A DNA stretch of 7,606 nucleotides from Acidobacteriota bacterium (GCA_003819755.1 RPQK01000359.1:1-7606); one strand, 5' to 3'; positions 1-7,210 are shown, counted from the stretch's first letter. Numbers and translations: made by a program. Notes: generated from the letters alone by a model not told the origin.

Positions 1-145
1 GCCAAACGGCATCAGCATTGAACCGGATCGATTGTGCACAGGGGAAAGCGGCGTCGCCTCGAGGCCTGATAAAGCGTCGGCCTCTCGTTGCCGCCGCACT
101 CCAAAATGGCCTGCGCCCCCGCGTTCGAAAAAGTAAATGGCATTG

Positions 146-265
146 GGCGTCTCGCCTGCACTGGGGCGAGGGGCGTCCCGCCCCGTTCGCACCGGTGCGG
201 GGATCGATGGCGCCAGCCGCCCGAACGGGGCGGGACGCCCTTTGCCCCAGTGCAGGCGAGACGCC
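146..265. repeat. GC-rich long palindrome, copy 1 (44-bp arms)
   Basis: The left arm 146-189 and right arm 222-265 are reverse complements at 42 of 44 positions, around a 32-nt loop (190-221). Read as plus-strand RNA, both imperfect positions are G-U wobbles. The core (GGGGCGAGGGGCGTCCCG) recurs in copy 2 at 7211-7354. The repeat lies just upstream of the nitrilase signal peptide and is open in that frame, where the right arm encodes SAGETPALPG. No transposase is attached, so it is a dispersed non-coding palindrome (REP- or MITE-like) or a structured RNA element. Confidence 0.9.
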
Positions 266-2051
266 TGCGCTCCCAGGGGCGCCTGAACTCCTGATCCCTG
301 CCAAACGGGTCATATTCTGCCTTTTGTTCTCTTTTTTGACCTCAACCCTCCTCGCCGCCGATTCGCCCCGCCCCGCGACTACCCTGCGTGTCGCCATCGC
401 CCAGATCGGAGTCGTCCGCCGGGCGGACGACAATCTGGCGAAGGTCCTCCAATACATCGAGAAGGCAGCCTCGGAAAAGTGCCGGCTCGTTGTTTTCCCG
501 GAAGGCGCGCTACGCGACCTCGCAGCGCCCGACGATCCTGAGACCGTCGCCAAACTCCAAGCGATCAGCCAGGCCGCGGCCAGGCACAAGATCTACGTGA
601 TGCTCGGCGTTTTCTCCCACCCGCCGAGCGACCGCCGCGGTTCTAACTGGATGGTGGTTTTCGATCCTACAGGATCCGAAGTCTTCCGCTATACGAAGCT
701 CTACGACCGGCGGGATGGCCGGCCTCCCGGCGTCTTCCTGATCGACGGCATTCCCTGCAGTGCCATTATTTGCGCGGACCGCTGGCTTCGGACCGTCGAA
801 GAGTTGCCGATCATGGACGGGGCTCAGATTTCCTTCGAGCTTTCGGACAACTTCGGAAGCGAATGGGTGTCCGAGCTCGAATGGTACTGGTATGTCGGCC
901 GTGCCCGCCGGAACAATGTCTGGGTGGTCTTTGCGAACACGGCCGCCGCTCCGCCTGAAGAAACGGACCGTCACGGGCACAGCGCGGTCGTCGACCCGGC
1001 GGGAAGCATCGTGGCTGCCTCTCGGGACGAACACGAACAGATGGTTGTCGCCGATCTCGAAGTGTCGCGCGCCACTCGGACCGAAGCGGAAAGGCGGCGG
1101 AACCACCCAGCATTCCGCCAGTTCTGGGAGACCGCACGCCTGGTCCGAGACCGGCAATGCGTCGACATTCCCTCCTGGCAACGGTACGCCTCGAGTGCCG
1201 TCGAAGTAACGGTTGCCGCGGCGCAGATGGACGTAACGAATGACCGAGGCCGAAATGTCTCCCGGATGGAGAAACTCATTCGAGAGGCTGCGACTCGGCA
1301 CGCCGACGTCGTCGTTTTTCCAGAGTTAGCCGTCACTGGATCAGGTTCGGATCAGGTTTCCCGCACACGGAGCTCCGACCTGATGAAAACCGTGCGGAAA
1401 ATCGAGAAGGCGGCCAAGAAGCACGGGGTATACGTGATTTTCGGAATGCCCGGCTACTGGCGGCATGAGCGCCGGAACTCCGCCTACGTCATCGGCCCGC
1501 AGGGGAAGATTCTGACCCGCTATGACCAGATGGTCGTCGACCGGCCGGAGCTGTTCCAGCCCGGATCGTGCCCGGCCCAGGCGTGGTTTCAGATAAAAGG
1601 AGTGCCGGCCCTCGTTACGATTGGAGGAGGAGAGCTGCTCTGGAGCGAGATCAGCGAGATGGCTGCCTTTGCCGGCGCGCAGCTGCTTTTTAACCTCTCC
1701 GCGACTGAGCCTGATTCGGCGATTGCCGCGGACTTTGCTTCATTTCGAACCTTCACCGCGATCGTGCAGCCCTCTGGATCAGGAGGTTCGACGATATGGG
1801 ACGATCTCGCCGGCGCAGATGAAATTCGTGCCGCGGTGAGCCACGCCACCCTCCCGCAGCACGCCACTCTGCCCATTGAAACGGCTTTTGCCGCCAACTG
1901 CGTGGCGAAGGCGGGCAAGGGCGAAGAAATCATATATGCCACGCGCAAGGTGAATACTGAGAATACCTTCCGCGAAGACACTATCAACCCGCCAATGAAA
2001 CCGTGGTACGACTTCGGCGCCCGCGTAATTACGGGCTGCTGGGAAAAGTAA
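207..2051 (+). CDS. Secreted protein with tandem carbon-nitrogen hydrolase (nitrilase-superfamily) domains
   Basis: Predicted exported amidase or nitrilase-like hydrolase; the substrate cannot be read from sequence. Numbered from the ATG at 207 (614 aa): a positively charged stretch and hydrophobic segment (about residues 33-52, KRVIFCLLFSFLTSTLLAAD) look like a signal peptide. Domain 1 (about 59-290) has the superfamily triad: Glu99 in VVFPEG, Lys164 in RYTKLYD, Cys189 in IICADRW. Domain 2 (about 332-610) repeats the fold (VVFPELAVTGS with Glu373), but Gln441 and Gly473 stand where Lys and Cys should be, so it is probably catalytically dead. The start is uncertain: the frame is open to the left window edge, with a TTG at 18, the ATG at 207 inside a palindromic repeat, and a CTG at 291 that would give a compact signal peptide (MIPAKRVIF...). 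No strong Shine-Dalgarno sequence supports any of them. It converges on tldE. The domain call is firm; the N-terminus is not. Confidence 0.85.
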   Translation: MAPAARTGRDALCPSAGETPALPGAPELLIPAKRVIFCLLFSFLTSTLLAADSPRPATTLRVAIAQIGVVRRADDNLAKVLQYIEKAASEKCRLVVFPEGALRDLAAPDDPETVAKLQAISQAAARHKIYVMLGVFSHPPSDRRGSNWMVVFDPTGSEVFRYTKLYDRRDGRPPGVFLIDGIPCSAIICADRWLRTVEELPIMDGAQISFELSDNFGSEWVSELEWYWYVGRARRNNVWVVFANTAAAPPEETDRHGHSAVVDPAGSIVAASRDEHEQMVVADLEVSRATRTEAERRRNHPAFRQFWETARLVRDRQCVDIPSWQRYASSAVEVTVAAAQMDVTNDRGRNVSRMEKLIREAATRHADVVVFPELAVTGSGSDQVSRTRSSDLMKTVRKIEKAAKKHGVYVIFGMPGYWRHERRNSAYVIGPQGKILTRYDQMVVDRPELFQPGSCPAQAWFQIKGVPALVTIGGGELLWSEISEMAAFAGAQLLFNLSATEPDSAIAADFASFRTFTAIVQPSGSGGSTIWDDLAGADEIRAAVSHATLPQHATLPIETAFAANCVAKAGKGEEIIYATRKVNTENTFREDTINPPMKPWYDFGARVITGCWEK

Positions 2052-2069
2052 GACCGACCTTCCCCCCAA

Positions 2070-2178
2070 GTACAGACGCCAAAAGCGCTGACAGCTGACG
2101 GCTGATAGCTGACTAAAGGCTTAAGGAAGCTTTAGTCAGCTGTCAGCCGTCAGCTGTCAGCGCTTTTGGCGTTTGTAC
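2070..2178. repeat. Inverted repeat of GCTGAYN heptamers between convergent genes
   Basis: The arms 2070-2118 and 2130-2178 are complementary at 47 of 49 positions with an 11-nt loop. Each arm holds four tandem 7-mers: GCTGACA, GCTGACG, GCTGATA, GCTGACT at 2087-2114, and their complements at 2134-2161. It starts 19 bp after the nitrilase stop and ends 16 bp before the tldE stop, so it fills the convergent gap. It could end transcription from both sides, but there is no T-run after either arm, so intrinsic termination is not shown. A mobile or REP-like origin is equally possible. Confidence 0.9.
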
Positions 2179-2193
2179 CTGGAGAGTCCCTTC

Positions 2194-3513
2194 TTACACC
2201 CCCGACACCACCACGTCCTTGAAAACCAGGCTGGGGGTCAGCCAGCCGTATTTCCACGTATCATTGGCTGCTTCCACCAGTTTGGTCCAGAACTTCAGGT
2301 GATTGTCGGCGATGTTCATCTCGGCGACGGTTTGCGTCGGCTTTCCGTTTTCAAACAGGAAACCGCCGATGCCCACTGAAAAATCCCCGGTGGTCGAGTT
2401 GGAGTTCCCGCCGATGAAGTCCGTAACGAGGATGCCCCGGCCGAGGTCCTTCATAATGTCCTCGACCGATCGCTTCCCGGGCGGGATGATCAGGTTTGTC
2501 GGCCCGCCGATCGTCGGCTCGCACGCCATCTTCCGGCTGTAATACCAGTCGACATAGAAGTCCTTCAGAACACCCGCCTCGATGAAGGTCCTTTTTCGGG
2601 TCGCCATGCCTTCGTTGTCCCAGAGATTGCTCGACAAGCCGCCCACGATAAGCGGATCATCGACGATCGTCAGGATGTCCCCCGCGATCTTCTGTCCTTT
2701 CTTGTCCATCAGAAAAGACCTCTTCTGCTGAACATTGGGCCCGCTCATGGCGCTGATCAGTCCGCCCAAGACCCGGGGCACGCCGCGGTTCTCGATAATG
2801 ATCGGCAGCGTCTCGGTTTTGAGCTTCTTGCCGCCGCGCATCGCCAGGGTACGCTGCGCCGCACTGCGCCCAATCACAGCCGCGTCCGGCAGTGACTTTA
2901 CGTAACGGGAGACGGCAACATCGTACGCGGCCGGCCGGCGATCTCCTTCATCCTTGGCCGTCATTTCGGCGAACAGGGTGTAGTCGGTCATTTCCCGATA
3001 CCCTTGGAATCCATTGCTTGCCACGGCCGCCTGCTCGGAGAATGAATCGCGGGTTCCCGCTTCGACCGAGATGACCGCCTGGCCACCCGCTTCCAGGCAG
3101 GCATTTTCGAGCGCCTTGACCAGCCTGTGCCTCTCCTCCGGACTAAACCTGCTGTAATCGGTATCCATCAGCCTGAGGTCCACTGCTGCCTGCCCCTGGT
3201 AGTACTTGGGATCAGGAAGGCTGCGATACTGATCTTTCGCGATCAGCCGAGTGGCGGCGACGGCGCCGGAAACGAATTCAGCGAGCGCGTTCTTGCGGAG
3301 ATCCGCAGTGCTTTGGCCGGAAAACCGTCCGTCAACAAAAAGCTGAAGCGCGAGCGATTGATTCGTCGCCTCGGTAATCGTCTCCGGTTTTCGTTCCCGA
3401 TAACCGATTTCCACAAATCGGGTGCGGGTCAGCCTCGCCCTGGATTCGTTTGCGCCGGCCTTCTTGGCCTGATCTATGACCCATGCGCACAGTTCCAGCA
3501 TGTCTTTTTTCAT
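2194..3513 (-). CDS. tldE: TldE/PmbA-family metalloprotease subunit
   Basis: 439 aa, the usual size for TldE/PmbA. In E. coli, TldD and TldE form a heterodimeric protease that degrades unfolded peptides and trims the microcin B17 leader; TldE is the partner without the metal site. The N-terminal half (about 1-215) is the less conserved family region. The C-terminal half (about 235-435) has typical motifs: ENRGVPRVLGGL (241-252), SNLWDNEGMATRKR (295-308), and the signature GGNSNSTTGDFSVGIGGFLF followed by ENG (368-390). There is no HExxxH motif, as expected for this subunit, and no signal peptide. The ATG lies 2 nt after the tldD stop and has its own AAGGAG site, so the two are translated from one message. 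Closely related paralogues cannot be excluded, but the paired context supports TldE. Confidence 0.92.
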   Translation of the reverse strand: MKKDMLELCAWVIDQAKKAGANESRARLTRTRFVEIGYRERKPETITEATNQSLALQLFVDGRFSGQSTADLRKNALAEFVSGAVAATRLIAKDQYRSLPDPKYYQGQAAVDLRLMDTDYSRFSPEERHRLVKALENACLEAGGQAVISVEAGTRDSFSEQAAVASNGFQGYREMTDYTLFAEMTAKDEGDRRPAAYDVAVSRYVKSLPDAAVIGRSAAQRTLAMRGGKKLKTETLPIIIENRGVPRVLGGLISAMSGPNVQQKRSFLMDKKGQKIAGDILTIVDDPLIVGGLSSNLWDNEGMATRKRTFIEAGVLKDFYVDWYYSRKMACEPTIGGPTNLIIPPGKRSVEDIMKDLGRGILVTDFIGGNSNSTTGDFSVGIGGFLFENGKPTQTVAEMNIADNHLKFWTKLVEAANDTWKYGWLTPSLVFKDVVVSGV

Positions 3514-3515
3514 AG

Positions 3516-5063
3516 TTAAGCTCCTTGTCGCTTGACTCCGCCTACCGTCATCGAATTAACCAGGATGGTCGGCAAGCCAAAAGAAACCGGAACTGCCTGC
3601 CCGCCCTTCCCGCAGGCGCCTGCTCCGCCTTCCGCCATTTTCAGATCGTTGGCCACCATGCTGACATTGAGGAGCATCTTGGGTCCGTTGCCCATGATGT
3701 TCATGTCCTTGATCGGGGCGCCCAGCTTTCCCTCTTCGATCATTCGGCCGCTCGAAACGTAAAAAGCGAAATCACCCTCACCGATCTTGACCTGGCCATT
3801 GGCGACGTCTTGGACGTAAATCCCTTTTTTCGCGCCCTTGATCACCTCTTCGGCTGTGGCCGGGCCGCCCAACATGTAGGTGTTGCGCATGCGGGGCTGC
3901 GGATAGAAGCGGTAGCTCTCCCGCCGTCCATTGCCGGTCGGCTTGATCTTGTAGTGATTGGCAGAGATTCGGTCGTGGAGATATGTAGCCAGTGTCCCCT
4001 TGTCTACCAGGACCGTCTTCTCGCTGGGAATCCCCTCGTCATCGAAGTTGATCGCGCCCATCTGCTTCGCATTCGTGCCGTCGTCGATGATCGTCACAAA
4101 GGGCTCCGCCACCTTCTTCCCGATCATCGTGCAATAGGTGGACGTTTTCTTGCGGTTGAAGTCCGCTTCCATTCCGTGTCCGATGGCCTCGTGGAGCAAA
4201 ATCCCCGTTACTCCCGGAGCGAGGACAACCGGCATCTCGCCGGCTGGAGCCTGGACGGCTTCGAAGGCCACCAAAAGACGGCCCATCACCTCGCCGACCA
4301 GTCGATCGACGAGCTCCTCCGTGTAATAGGAGAAATCGCGACGCCCTCCGAAATTCCAACCCGCAGTTTCTTTTCTCCCGTTTTTCTCTCCCACGGCTGA
4401 CGCATAGAGAAAGCTGCGAGGCAGGAGATCCTCACCCTTGTGACCGTCACTCGTAACAACAAGGATTCGTTTCTGTTGATCGTGGAAGGTGCAGCTGACT
4501 TTCGTGACGAGTTTGGACTTGGCAAAAATCTTGTCGTTGACTGACTGGACGACCGGCAGTTTTGTCGAGACGGGAACGGTCGTAAAGAGCGTTCTAACCG
4601 GATAGTAGTCCCCGGCTTTGACGGCTATGAACTGCGGTGCGCACTTGACGGCTGTTGAATCGGCTATCGTCGCAGCCACCGAGGCGGCTGCCAGCATCGA
4701 CTTCTCGGTCAGGTCCTGGGTGAAGGCGTATCCCACTTGGTCGCCTTTCACGGTCCTGATACCGACACCCAGGTCGATATCCCCTGAGGCACGATTGACT
4801 TGTCCGTCTTCCAAGCCGAGGTAGTTGGAGATGGTGTGCTCAAAATAGAGGTCGGCGAAATCGCCGCCTTTGCTCAACGCGGTTTCGAGCAACTTCCGGC
4901 AGATGGCATCCGTAACACCGAACTGCGAGTCGAAGTAACCCTTGCCGTTCGCGTTGGCAACGAGGCCGAGCCAGGCGCCAGGCATGAGGCTAACCCCGCC
5001 CAGAGCTCCGGCCGCCAAGGCCCCTGTCTGGACAAAGTTCCGCCTTGTCATCTTTTTCATCAT
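3516..5063 (-). CDS. tldD: TldD-family zinc metalloprotease with Tat signal peptide
   Basis: 515 aa; about 480 without the signal, matching standard TldD. The N-terminus has a twin-arginine motif (TRRNFVQ, residues 6-12) followed by a hydrophobic alanine/glycine-rich stretch (13-34), predicting folded export through Tat. The catalytic metal site is HEAIGHGMEAD (291-301): His291 and His296 as zinc ligands with Glu292 as general base. Cys484 in GACGKGGQAVPVSFG fits the Cys ligand known in the TldD family. It is first of the tldD-tldE pair. M1 at 5063 and M2 at 5060 are both possible starts; AAGGAG at 5069-5074 lies 5 nt from M1 and 8 nt from M2. The oddity is export: classical TldD/TldE is cytosolic, and here only this subunit has a signal. 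Its substrate is unknown, and no RiPP precursor or toxin is visible nearby. Confidence 0.94.
   Translation of the reverse strand: MMKKMTRRNFVQTGALAAGALGGVSLMPGAWLGLVANANGKGYFDSQFGVTDAICRKLLETALSKGGDFADLYFEHTISNYLGLEDGQVNRASGDIDLGVGIRTVKGDQVGYAFTQDLTEKSMLAAASVAATIADSTAVKCAPQFIAVKAGDYYPVRTLFTTVPVSTKLPVVQSVNDKIFAKSKLVTKVSCTFHDQQKRILVVTSDGHKGEDLLPRSFLYASAVGEKNGRKETAGWNFGGRRDFSYYTEELVDRLVGEVMGRLLVAFEAVQAPAGEMPVVLAPGVTGILLHEAIGHGMEADFNRKKTSTYCTMIGKKVAEPFVTIIDDGTNAKQMGAINFDDEGIPSEKTVLVDKGTLATYLHDRISANHYKIKPTGNGRRESYRFYPQPRMRNTYMLGGPATAEEVIKGAKKGIYVQDVANGQVKIGEGDFAFYVSSGRMIEEGKLGAPIKDMNIMGNGPKMLLNVSMVANDLKMAEGGAGACGKGGQAVPVSFGLPTILVNSMTVGGVKRQGA
3521..3526 (-). promoter_or_regulatory. tldE ribosome binding site
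   Basis: On the minus strand this reads AAGGAG, 7 nt before the tldE ATG, inside the last codons of tldD. It fixes the tldE start and indicates translational linkage of the pair. The same ACAAGGAG string precedes tldD. Confidence 0.8.
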
Positions 5064-5068
5064 GATTG

Positions 5069-5074
5069 CTCCTT
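5069..5074 (-). promoter_or_regulatory. tldD ribosome binding site
   Basis: On the minus strand this reads AAGGAG, 5 nt before the first ATG and 8 nt before the second. It abuts a small hairpin (5075-5088), so that fold could affect access to the site. Confidence 0.75.
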
Positions 5075-5114
5075 GTCAGGAATCTGACACAGATCGGTCC
5101 GAAAGCCTCGGACC
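5075..5114 (-). promoter_or_regulatory. Two hairpins in the tldD leader
   Basis: Within the 194-bp divergent gap two perfect stems stand 7 nt apart: GTCAG/CTGAC with a 4-nt loop at 5075-5088, and GGTCCGA/TCGGACC with a 5-nt loop at 5096-5114. In the tldD transcript the first directly abuts the AAGGAG site. This could be a regulatory leader or a pair of protein-binding palindromes; neither has a recognised identity. No convincing -35/-10 pair was found in the gap for either gene. Confidence 0.4.
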
Positions 5115-5257
5115 AGACGAATAACTTCACTTGGGTCCTGGAGTCCTCCCTTCCCCTTCCTTCGACACCCCGACCTGTCATTTTTAGACTCAACTGTCTG
5201 CTGGAAAGTTGTACGAAAAGTGGACGGGTTGTGTTCCTCTATCTGTAAACTAACGTC

Positions 5258-5596
5258 ATGAAGATCGGGTGTCGAATGATAGAAGGAGTGACGATCCTGG
5301 ATTTGGAGGGAAAAATCAGGATCGGAAACGAAACCCAGGAGCTGCGCGATCAGATCCAGGGATTGAGCAGTGTCGGGGTGCGCAGCCTGATTCTGAATCT
5401 CGGGAAAGTGGTCGAGATCGACAGCTGCGGAATCGGGGAGCTCGTGGTCACCTACACGAGGATTGCGAAGTCGGGCGGCAAGGTGAAACTCCTCTCCTTG
5501 AATCCCCGCATTCACTCGCTGATGGCCATGACCAAGCTTCTGACGCTGTTTGAGGTGTATGACGACGAGGCTGAGGCGATCGCGAGCTTTGGTTAA
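5258..5596 (+). CDS. STAS-domain anti-sigma factor antagonist-like protein
   Basis: 112 aa, one STAS domain covering the whole protein, as in SpoIIAA/RsbV-type antagonists. The pattern fits: beta strands MKIGCRMIEGVTILDLEG and VRSLILNLGKVVEID, then the phosphorylation-loop motif DSCGIGELV (55-63), in which Ser56 matches the serine phosphorylated by anti-sigma kinases. The C-terminal part KVKLLSLNPRIHSLM to LFEVYDDEAEAI is typical. In this family the unphosphorylated form binds a kinase-type anti-sigma factor and frees a sigma factor or other partner. No kinase, phosphatase or sigma gene lies in the window, so its partner is elsewhere. An in-frame TAA at 5246-5248 rules out a longer form; no clear Shine-Dalgarno sequence precedes the ATG, but the MKI start matches relatives. 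It diverges from tldD and converges on the M28 gene. Confidence 0.9.
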   Translation: MKIGCRMIEGVTILDLEGKIRIGNETQELRDQIQGLSSVGVRSLILNLGKVVEIDSCGIGELVVTYTRIAKSGGKVKLLSLNPRIHSLMAMTKLLTLFEVYDDEAEAIASFG

Positions 5597-5601
5597 GGAC
5601 G

Positions 5602-5618
5602 GTGGGAGGGACTCCCAC
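5602..5618. terminator. Possible terminator hairpin after the STAS gene
   Basis: A perfect 7-bp stem, GTGGGAG/CTCCCAC with a GGA loop, sits 6 nt after the STAS stop. No T-run follows on the plus strand, so it is a weak terminator candidate or a stabilising 3' hairpin. Confidence 0.35.
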
Positions 5619-5639
5619 GACTTGAACAACCCAACCAAA

Positions 5640-5702
5640 CGTCCTTCCGGTCCTTCAGGTCCTTTCGGTCGTTCGGGTCGTTCGGGTCGTTCGAGTCGTC
5701 GG
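5640..5702. repeat. 9-bp tandem repeat (7 units)
   Basis: Seven consecutive 9-mers: CGTCCTTCC, GGTCCTTCA, GGTCCTTTC, three identical GGTCGTTCG, then AGTCGTCGG. The array lies between the convergent STAS and M28 genes, ending 7 bp before the M28 stop. It grades from GGTCCTTC-type to GGTCGTTCG-type units, consistent with slippage and local homogenisation. It is uninterrupted by stops on the minus strand, where it spells PER/PKG-type triplets, but nothing supports coding. Confidence 0.85.
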
Positions 5703-5709
5703 AATACCT

Positions 5710-7167
5710 CTACTTGTACAGCTCCACTGCCGCCTTCTCGAACTTGTCCCCCGGCGTCCACGCCGGGCGTTCCGTTCGATTTGCGATCAGTCTTGCAGCC
5801 AGGGCATAGGCTTCGCAGAAGCGCTGCAAGTAAGCAAAATCGAAGCCTTCATCGGCTTCGTCAGCCGGGCGGTGGTAGTACTTCAGAATTTCCTCGCCGA
5901 AGGTTCTCACACCGGGGCAGAAGGTCGGCGCAGGTATCCCTTTCTCCGCAAAATTCCGGTTGTCCGAGGCGTTAAAGAACATCTGCAAGTCCGGGCCGCC
6001 GGCGAAAGCCTCGAGCCCGAACTGTCGGCAGCCGCTCTCGATCTCCGGTTTAGCCGTCGTGCGGTCAAGCCCCAATACGGTCACAATTGAAGTATCGGTG
6101 TAACCGGCGCCGTCATTATTGAGTACGAAAACAGTGTTCCGGAGCGGGACAGCCGGGTGCTGCACATAATAGGAACTGCCGAGCAGGCCGGCCTCCTCGC
6201 CCGTAAACCCTATAAAGACCACCGAACGGGCCGGAGGATTCGCGGACAGGGTAGTAGCGGCGGCCAACAGGGCTGTCACCCCCATGCCGTTGTCCCTTGC
6301 ACCGTTGAAGATCGAGTCCTCCGGCGTGGCACCCGGGAGATCTCGCCCTGCGCCTATGTGATCGAAATGGGCGGTCAGAGCCAGCCATTCGTCCTTCAGC
6401 ACCGGGTCGCGGCCCCGCAGCACGCCGATCACGTTCGCCGATGCCACGCTCTCAACCCTGGGTTCCGATAGTGTGATTGACGCGGAATGATCTCCGGGTG
6501 CACGCAGCTTCGACAGAAGCGCCCCATTGGAATCACGCACCAGCAAGAACGGGAGCCGATTTACGGCATCCTCTTCCTTCAGCGAGATTCGGGACTTCCC
6601 GAGGAACCCTTTCAGGCCGTCCCATCCTCCGCTGCTGTAAAGCGCGATGATCGCTTTAGCGCCTCGTTTTGCCAACGTCTCGCTGATTCCAGAAAAGGAT
6701 TCGAAAAGCGTGTCCGGGGAGTCGACGCCGATGGTCGCAATCGCTCCAAGAAGATTCGTAGCTTCAGGGTCCTTCATCTCCCCCTTGATCTGGCAGCTCT
6801 GCGCTCGCATGACGATAAAGTCTTCATCCGGCCGAAGCCTGGTTCCAAGAATTTTTACTTCCTGTCTCGCGGGCGGCTGGACCCGTTCCAGAGGAACCGG
6901 CTGAAAGAAGTCGTTGAACCGGGCCGCCGGAGAGAGACCGTGAGCGCGGAAGTGCTCGGCAATGTACCGAGCCGCAACGTGATCCCCGTCAGTGCCGGTT
7001 TTCCGCCCTTTCAGTTCGTCAGACGCCAGGAATCGTAAATGTTTCTCGAGCTCGGCTTTCGAAACGGTCAGAGTGGCAGAAGAATCCTGAAAACCGAGAA
7101 GAACAGGTAGGATCAGCAGGCAAAAAAGAAGCGAAAGCGCATACCGTGCGCGGGAAGAAGCGTGCAT
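5710..7167 (-). CDS. Secreted M28-family zinc peptidase with PA-like insert
   Basis: 485 aa from the ATG at 7167. It is a predicted di-zinc aminopeptidase-type enzyme acting outside the cytoplasm on peptide N-termini; the true substrate is unknown. Residues 1-26 (MHASSRARYALSLLFCLLIL...) form a signal peptide. A segment at about 110-235, with AKRGAKAIIALYS and RLPFLLVRDSNG, resembles a PA domain. The catalytic part (about 245-460) has the family ligands in order: His267 and Asp269 in AHFDHIG, Asp292 in GARDNGMG, Glu324-Glu325 in TGEEAGLLGS, Asp352 in LNNDGAG, His432 in YYHRPAD. All metal residues appear intact. A TTG two codons upstream is the only other start, because a TAA precedes it. No strong Shine-Dalgarno sequence is seen. 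The GC-rich palindrome copy 2 lies 44 bp upstream. Confidence 0.93.
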   Translation of the reverse strand: MHASSRARYALSLLFCLLILPVLLGFQDSSATLTVSKAELEKHLRFLASDELKGRKTGTDGDHVAARYIAEHFRAHGLSPAARFNDFFQPVPLERVQPPARQEVKILGTRLRPDEDFIVMRAQSCQIKGEMKDPEATNLLGAIATIGVDSPDTLFESFSGISETLAKRGAKAIIALYSSGGWDGLKGFLGKSRISLKEEDAVNRLPFLLVRDSNGALLSKLRAPGDHSASITLSEPRVESVASANVIGVLRGRDPVLKDEWLALTAHFDHIGAGRDLPGATPEDSIFNGARDNGMGVTALLAAATTLSANPPARSVVFIGFTGEEAGLLGSSYYVQHPAVPLRNTVFVLNNDGAGYTDTSIVTVLGLDRTTAKPEIESGCRQFGLEAFAGGPDLQMFFNASDNRNFAEKGIPAPTFCPGVRTFGEEILKYYHRPADEADEGFDFAYLQRFCEAYALAARLIANRTERPAWTPGDKFEKAAVELYK

Positions 7168-7210
7168 GAGCAATTATCGCAGATAAAGGACGACGAGCGC
7201 GGGTCTCTCC

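Noticed and set aside
18..206. N-terminal extension of the nitrilase from TTG at 18
   Set aside because: It puts a charged, repeat-derived 95-residue stretch before an evident signal peptide and has no ribosome site; more likely an artefact of a stop-free GC-rich region.
2070..2178. CRISPR array
   Set aside because: The repeats are contiguous heptamers arranged as an inverted repeat, with no spacers and no cas genes.
3525..4400. Plus-strand 291-codon frame opposite tldD
   Set aside because: It is antisense to a well-conserved TldD including the HExxxH region, with no recognisable domain.
5060..5761. Minus-strand 233-codon frame with PER/PKGPEG-like repeats
   Set aside because: It lies over the STAS gene and the 9-bp repeat; the collagen-like peptide is just the translation of the tandem array.
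7168..7190. GATAAT as a -10 box for the M28 gene
   Set aside because: It is only about 6 bp from the ATG and has no -35 partner; a leaderless message is possible but unsupported.
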